Source: Azohydromonas lata NBRC 102462
GTDB taxonomy: Bacteria; Pseudomonadota; Gammaproteobacteria; Burkholderiales; Burkholderiaceae_C
DNA length: 44,053 nt
NCBI RefSeq assembly: GCF_001571085.1
Contig: NZ_BCTC01000055.1
Coordinates: 1-44,053 of the forward strand
Reading direction: 5' to 3'
The notes under the pieces were generated by a model, which did no database searches, was not told where the DNA came from, and saw nothing but the letters and a program-made list of their open reading frames with translations. This document shows, in pieces, positions 40,669-44,053 of this stretch (its first letter is position 1; each line of letters starts with the position of its first letter). Made by a program: the position numbers and the translations under genes.

Positions 40669-41859
40669 TCAATCCTTTACGAGCAGCAGGCTGCCGCCCA
40701 ACGGCCCGCCGCCGGCCGCCGCTACCGCCACCTGGTGCGGTGCAATCTGGCGCTCCCCGGCGCGACCCCACAGCTGTGTGCAGGCCTCGTGGACGTAGCC
40801 CAACCCGTGGGTGCGTCCGCCCGAGAGCTGGCCACCGTTGGTGTTGAGGGGCAGCATGCCGTCGCGCGCGATGCGGCTGCCGCCCTCGACGAAGCGCCCG
40901 CTCTCGCCGCGAGGGCACAGCCCCAGGCCCTCGAGCCAGATCATGGTCAGGATGGAGAAACCGTCGTAGAGCTGTGCACTGCGCACGTCCGAGGGCTTGT
41001 AGTCCGTGCGCGACCACATCATGCGGCCGACGTCGAAGGCAGCCATCTCGGTGAACGAGATCTGGTCCCATGACCACGGCTGGTGCAGCGCGGCGCCGAT
41101 GGCCTCGATGCGAATGGGCGTGTTGCGGCCATCGAGCGCAGCGTCGGCGCGCGAGAGCACGATGGCCGTGGAGGCGTCGCAATGCACGTCGCAGTCGAAC
41201 ATGCGCAGCGGCGTGGAGATCATCTTCGACGCGAAGTAATCCTCCATCGTCATGGGCGTGCGGAACAGCGCCTTGGGATTGAGCGCGGCGTTACGGCGGC
41301 AGGTCAGGGCGATCTGCGCCAGCTGCTCGGGCGTGGTGCCGTACTCGTGGAAGTGGCGCTGCGCGTACATCGCCATGAGGTTGATGGCCGAGAGCACGTT
41401 GAAGGGCGTGTACCACTGCCAGAAGTAGCTGCTGTCGCGCCCGACGGTCTTGTTGGTCAGCGCGGCCTCTGCCTTGTTCACACGCCGCGCGCTGGCTTCG
41501 GTGATGGTCCGAAAGACGAGCACATGCCGGCACAATCCCGCGGCAATGGCCATCGCGCCGTTGATCACGCCCGCCAGCGGACCCGGACCCTCGTAACCGG
41601 CGCCGTACCAGTTCACCTTCAGGCCCAGCACGCTCATGAGCGCGTTGGGGCCCACCGGCGAGAAGCTGCTGCCGTTGTTGTTGTCACCGGGCCAGCAGGC
41701 GACACCATCGATGTCCTCGCGCCTGAGGCCTGCGTCGGCGATGGCCTCCAGGCAGGCGTCAAGCGTCAGCCGCATGGCCGACTTGGAGGAGGGGCGGCCG
41801 ACCTCGGACTGGCCGATGCCGGTGATCGCGACATTCTTCTCGTACAGCGGTACGGCCAT
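40669..41859 (-). CDS. Thiolase-superfamily protein lacking the nucleophilic Cys (Ltp2/SCP-2-like, putative aldolase)
   Basis: 396-residue protein of the SCP-2 thiolase branch (VAITGIGQSEVGRPSSKSAM at the N-terminus, LPLNTNGGQLSGGRTHGLGYVHEA near the C-terminus). The position of the usual nucleophilic Cys reads GAGYEGPGPLAG, with no Cys, so normal thiolysis is not expected. This matches Ltp2-type proteins, which with a DUF35 partner perform retro-aldol cleavage of a beta-hydroxyacyl-CoA side chain in steroid catabolism and depend on conserved tyrosines; candidates here are Tyr298 (QLYDGFS) and Tyr355 (HGLGYVHE). The ATG at 41859 overlaps the DUF35 stop as TGATG, a strong coupling that supports the heteromeric complex. 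The frame extends upstream to 41889 but would overlap DUF35. Substrate class is inferred. Confidence 0.85.
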   Translation of the reverse strand: MAVPLYEKNVAITGIGQSEVGRPSSKSAMRLTLDACLEAIADAGLRREDIDGVACWPGDNNNGSSFSPVGPNALMSVLGLKVNWYGAGYEGPGPLAGVINGAMAIAAGLCRHVLVFRTITEASARRVNKAEAALTNKTVGRDSSYFWQWYTPFNVLSAINLMAMYAQRHFHEYGTTPEQLAQIALTCRRNAALNPKALFRTPMTMEDYFASKMISTPLRMFDCDVHCDASTAIVLSRADAALDGRNTPIRIEAIGAALHQPWSWDQISFTEMAAFDVGRMMWSRTDYKPSDVRSAQLYDGFSILTMIWLEGLGLCPRGESGRFVEGGSRIARDGMLPLNTNGGQLSGGRTHGLGYVHEACTQLWGRAGERQIAPHQVAVAAAGGGPLGGSLLLVKD

Positions 41860-42257
41860 CACGCGGCCCTCTCGAATAGCGGAATCCACACGTCTTCCTG
41901 CGGCTCGAAGGTCACGCGCACCGGCATGCCGATGGCCACCTGTGCCGGGTCGCAGCCAACGATGTTGGTGAGCAGGCGCAGGTCATCCTGCTCGTCCAGG
42001 CCGACGATAGCCACCACGTAGGGCTGCGTCAGCTCGCTCGACCACGCCTGGTGGTTGACGGTGAAGGTGAGCACCCGCGCCCGCCCGGACACCGCGCGCG
42101 GGGCCACATCGAGGCTGCCGCAGCGAGGGCATACCGGTGCCGGTGGATGAAAGAAGCGCTGGCAGCCAGTGCAGTGGTGGATAAGCAGTTCGCCCCGCGC
42201 GCCACCCTGCCAGAACGGCGCGGTGTCTGGCGTGAGGGCCGGGAGCTTGCGTGGCAT
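41859..42257 (-). CDS. DUF35 / OB-fold zinc-ribbon partner protein
   Basis: 132-residue protein with a zinc ribbon (Cys29-Cys32 in HHCTGCQRF and Cys43-Cys46 in PVCPRCGS) followed by an OB-fold (VLTFTVNHQAWSSE, PYVVAIVGLDEQDDLRLLTNIVG, VAIGMPVRVTFEPQED). Such proteins bind the CoA part and pair with SCP-2-type thiolases. Its stop overlaps the start of the thiolase-like gene, and GGAG lies six bases before its ATG. In the Ltp2/DUF35 aldolase of steroid degraders this subunit helps bind and position the CoA substrate. That role is inferred here from adjacency and from the missing Cys in the partner. Confidence 0.92.
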   Translation of the reverse strand: MPRKLPALTPDTAPFWQGGARGELLIHHCTGCQRFFHPPAPVCPRCGSLDVAPRAVSGRARVLTFTVNHQAWSSELTQPYVVAIVGLDEQDDLRLLTNIVGCDPAQVAIGMPVRVTFEPQEDVWIPLFERAA

Positions 42258-42713
42258 GGCCTGCTCCGGCTTTCAAGCTGCCGCGCCCGGCAGCCCGGAC
42301 GCATGACGCTCATCGGCCGGCGAGTTGCACACGCCAGGCGCTGTCGCGGTGGTGCCGCCGGCGCTGCAGTCGAGTTGCCCTCCTGGGGCCAGGAAAAGCC
42401 AAGTCCCGGCAGGGCCATCGAGCAGGCGGCGGGGAAGACAGTGGGAGCGGACTTCGGATCGCAAGGGGCTTCCTGGTTGACGTCGTTCGGCACAGGAAGT
42501 TTAATTGCTGAACACATTCAGTCAATATGTATAAATCCAAGGGTTTACACCACGCGGCCACCCGGTGGCCGGGCCGGTTGGGCGGGGGCGGGAAGCCCCA
42601 GGGCGTGTGCTGCTGCGCCGAGGGCACCCGTGTCCCCGGTGAGCATGACTGCACCGCGCGAGGCCTTGCGGTCCGATGCGTTGGCGTGGCCTGCACCGGG
42701 CACTGAACACGAC
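42258..42713. other. 456-bp divergent intergenic region
   Basis: No gene is recognised between the DUF35 start (minus) and the SDR start (plus). It holds the putative operator at 42509-42533 in an AT-rich patch. A TGAACA at 42704-42709 just before the SDR ATG lacks the second half-site. The remaining sequence shows nothing else of note. Confidence 0.5.
42509..42533. promoter_or_regulatory. Putative TetR operator 4 (TGAACA-N13-TGTATA)
   Basis: The half-site TGAACA and the 13-base spacer to TGTATA match operators 1-3. It lies in the divergent gap, about 250 bp from the DUF35 start and 180 bp from the SDR start. A TATAAA at 42530-42535 could be a -10 box for the SDR, overlapping the site. Confidence 0.55.
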
Positions 42714-43493
42714 ATGGATCTTGGTATTGCAGGACGGCGTGCACTGGTTTGCGCGTCCTCACGTGGTCTGGGGCTGGCCTGCGCAACCGCGCTGGCTCGC
42801 GAGGGATGCGACGTCACGCTCAACGGCCGCGACGCAGGGCGCCTGGCCGAGGCGGCCGATGGCATCGAGCGCCTCACGGGGCGAAGGCCGGCCGCCGTGG
42901 CCGCCGATCTGGACACTGCAGCCGGACGCAACGCGTTGCTGGCGGCCTGTGCAGAGCCGGACATCCTGGTGACCAACAACGCCGGCCCCGCGCCGGGTAC
43001 CTTCGCCGACTGGGACCACGACGCATGGCTGGCGGCGCTGGAGGCCAACCTGCTGGCACCCGTGCACCTGATCTCGGCCGTGGTGGAGGGCATGCGCCGC
43101 AGGCGCTTCGGCCGCATCGTGAACATCACCTCGGCGGTGGTGAAGACGCCGCGCTTCGGCTTGAGTCTGTCCACCACGGCGCGCACCGGCCTCACGGCGT
43201 TTGCCAAGGGCCTGCAGCGCGAGACCGTGGCGGACAACGTGACCATCAACAACCTGCTGCCGCAGCACATCGACACCGGCCGGCAGCAGGAAATGGCCCG
43301 GCGCATGATGCACGACCGGGGCATCAGCTTCGAAGAGGCCCGCACATTGCAGACGCGCATGGTGCGTGCGCGCAGGCTTGGCGCGCCGCATGAGCTTGGC
43401 GATGCCTGTGCCTACCTGTGCTCGGCGCAGGCGTCCTTCATCTCGGGTCAGAACCTGCAGGTCGACGGGGGCTCCTACGACGCGCTGCTCTGA
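42714..43493 (+). CDS. SDR-fold protein with a non-canonical active site
   Basis: 259-residue SDR-fold protein. The cofactor loop is CASSRGLGLACA (SxGxG form), VTNNAGPAPG is the usual fourth strand, and NITSAVVKTP holds the Ser. The active-site segment reads LSTTARTGLTAF, so the expected YxxxK is replaced by a Thr/Arg pattern. SDRs of this type lack the canonical general acid and may bind or isomerise rather than reduce. The C-terminal FISGQNLQVDGGSYDALL is normal. The ATG at 42714 places MDLGIAGRRALV at the usual N-terminal position; upstream Met or Val codons would only add a low-complexity stretch. Its end overlaps the convergent VOC gene by 19 bp. An atypical dehydrogenase or a catalytically changed enzyme is possible. 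Confidence 0.85.
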   Translation: MDLGIAGRRALVCASSRGLGLACATALAREGCDVTLNGRDAGRLAEAADGIERLTGRRPAAVAADLDTAAGRNALLAACAEPDILVTNNAGPAPGTFADWDHDAWLAALEANLLAPVHLISAVVEGMRRRRFGRIVNITSAVVKTPRFGLSLSTTARTGLTAFAKGLQRETVADNVTINNLLPQHIDTGRQQEMARRMMHDRGISFEEARTLQTRMVRARRLGAPHELGDACAYLCSAQASFISGQNLQVDGGSYDALL

Positions 43494-43900
43494 ACGACCG
43501 AGCCGTCCTTGAGGTGCGGCGGCACCTTCTGCGCCGCATCGAAATCGATCTCCACTTCGGCCCCGTTGGGGTCCTCGAAGAACACCTGCCATGTGCTCCA
43601 CGGGCGCGGCAGGCGCAACAGCCGGTAGGTCACGCCTTCGCGCTTGAGCATCTCCAGCGTGGCGACGATGTCGTCGCCATGGAACGCCATGTGGTCGAGC
43701 GCACCACGGCGCAGCGCGGGCATGTGCTGCACCTCGACCACATGCAACACCGCCTGCTCCCCGGCATACAGCCACACGCCGCCGATCCCGAAGTCAGGCC
43801 GTGCCCCGACCTGCAGGCCCAGCCGCTCATAGAACGCCTGGGTCTGCGCCAACCGGTCCGTGACGACCGTGAAGTGGTCCATGCGTCGAATGCAGTTCAT
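43475..43900 (-). CDS. VOC-family metalloprotein (glyoxalase / ring-cleavage dioxygenase-like)
   Basis: 141-residue single VOC unit. MDHFTVVTDRLAQTQAFYERLGLQVGARPDF begins the first module, ALDHMAFHGDDI the second, and FFEDPNGAEVEIDF ends it. His9, His70 and Glu117 are in the positions of the metal-binding residues in VOC enzymes. ATG with AGGAGG five bases upstream is a strong start. The gene lies alone on the minus strand, converging on the SDR, with a weaker operator-like site 49 bp upstream. Possible roles include glyoxalase-type isomerisation, lactone or methylmalonyl-CoA epimerase chemistry, or binding of a pathway intermediate. Confidence 0.86.
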   Translation of the reverse strand: MNCIRRMDHFTVVTDRLAQTQAFYERLGLQVGARPDFGIGGVWLYAGEQAVLHVVEVQHMPALRRGALDHMAFHGDDIVATLEMLKREGVTYRLLRLPRPWSTWQVFFEDPNGAEVEIDFDAAQKVPPHLKDGSVVQSSAS

Positions 43901-43948
43901 CGAGTCCTCCTGTCCCAGGGTGCCATCATCCTGGCGAAAACCATAAGT

Positions 43949-43973
43949 TGAACAGAATTGCGCGAAATGCCCA
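43949..43973. promoter_or_regulatory. Possible TetR operator 5 (TGAACA-N13-TGCCCA), weaker
   Basis: TGAACAGA matches operators 1-3, but the second half-site is degenerate (TGCCCA). It lies 49-73 bp upstream of the VOC gene start, and also at the start of a possible divergent gene at the window edge. It supports the regulon idea only weakly on its own. Confidence 0.4.
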
Positions 43974-44053
43974 ATAACGGCATGATGCGGTTTACCCGAT
44001 TCCTGCGACGACCCTCGTTGGCCGCCGTCGCGCTTTCACAACGAGGCTTGAGC
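43967..44053 (+). CDS. Possible 5' end of a divergent gene (cut by window edge)
   Basis: An ATG at 43967 opens a frame of 29 codons to the window edge (MPNNGMMRFTRFLRRPSLAAVALSQ...). Arg-rich residues are followed by a short hydrophobic run, which could be a signal peptide or a helix, but no family can be recognised and no clear ribosome site is seen. Listed only because the stretch remains open to the edge and is divergent from the VOC gene. Confidence 0.25.
   Translation, partial: MPNNGMMRFTRFLRRPSLAAVALSQRGLS

Noticed and set aside
42704-42709. Additional TGAACA just before the SDR start
   Set aside because: No TGT-like half-site occurs at the 13-base spacing, so it does not meet the pattern of the other operator sites and is probably chance.
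15306-43900. Assignment as a steroid-degradation cluster
   Set aside because: HsaA-like and Ltp2/DUF35-like proteins hint at it, but ketosteroid dehydrogenase, ketosteroid hydroxylase and extradiol dioxygenase HsaC are not present in this window, so the substrate is left open.
1-44053. CRISPR arrays, tRNA/rRNA genes, transposases, integrases or phage genes
   Set aside because: No direct-repeat/spacer pattern, cloverleaf-like sequence, transposase signature or attachment duplication was noticed on reading. The only tandem repeat is the short 45-bp array at 23850-23894.

Overview
The window is GC-rich (roughly two thirds G+C) with tightly packed genes, many 4-base start/stop overlaps and frequent GTG or TTG starts. 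Gene content (DUF1302/DUF1329 envelope pair, CoA-thioester catabolism, porins ending in Phe, PAS kinases, GGDEF proteins) fits a free-living betaproteobacterium of the Burkholderiales. This is inferred from style and families, not from a marker gene.

Region by region. (A) 1-4095, plus strand: a catabolic operon with a truncated upstream gene, a fumarylacetoacetase-family hydrolase, a 3-hydroxyacyl-CoA dehydrogenase, a thiolase, a carboxymuconolactone-decarboxylase-family protein and a glutathione peroxidase. (B) 4096-15305: a more mixed stretch with a tyrosine phosphatase, a CapA-like protein, two APH-fold kinases, an orphan PAS histidine kinase, and a porin / periplasmic binding protein / diguanylate cyclase set. 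(C) 27796 down to 15306, minus strand: a 12.5 kb probable operon. In transcription order it holds a group D flavin monooxygenase, a TetR regulator, a CrtI-like FAD oxidoreductase, a frameshifted SnoaL-like gene, an SDR, an MFS transporter, a cytochrome P450, a lipocalin-like protein, a SnoaL-like protein, a flavin reductase fused to a MarR-like domain, a third SnoaL-like protein, an SDR and a second MFS transporter. (D) 28173-28496: a putidaredoxin-type [2Fe-2S] ferredoxin. (E) 29197-39110, plus strand: DUF1302, DUF1329, a YCF48-like beta-propeller, an RND/MMPL transporter, a VOC-fold protein, an enoyl-CoA hydratase, an SDR and a DUF1993 protein. (F) 42257 down to 39385, minus strand: DUF35, a thiolase-like protein without the thiolase nucleophile, and a putidaredoxin-reductase-type flavoprotein. 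(G) 42714-43900: a divergent SDR and a convergent VOC protein.

Regions C to G look like one system for uptake and oxidative breakdown of a hydrophobic, probably polycyclic or isoprenoid compound. The DUF1302/DUF1329/YCF48/RND set would move it across the envelope. The P450, fed by the ferredoxin and the ferredoxin reductase from two other operons, and the two-component flavin monooxygenase would oxygenate it. SDRs, SnoaL-like proteins and the CrtI-like enzyme would handle redox and isomerisation, and the hydratase with the thiolase-like/DUF35 pair would cleave a CoA-activated side chain. The substrate cannot be read from sequence.

Two observations stand out. First, the pattern TGAACA-N13-TGTnnA lies in the upstream regions of operons C, D, E and F/G, with a weaker copy before the VOC gene. 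It is a candidate operator for the single TetR protein and would make C-G one regulon. Second, the third SnoaL-like gene is broken by a 45-bp array of 6-bp and 7-bp repeats. Removing exactly one 7-bp unit restores a full-length paralog, so the gene is either recently inactivated or switchable by slippage.
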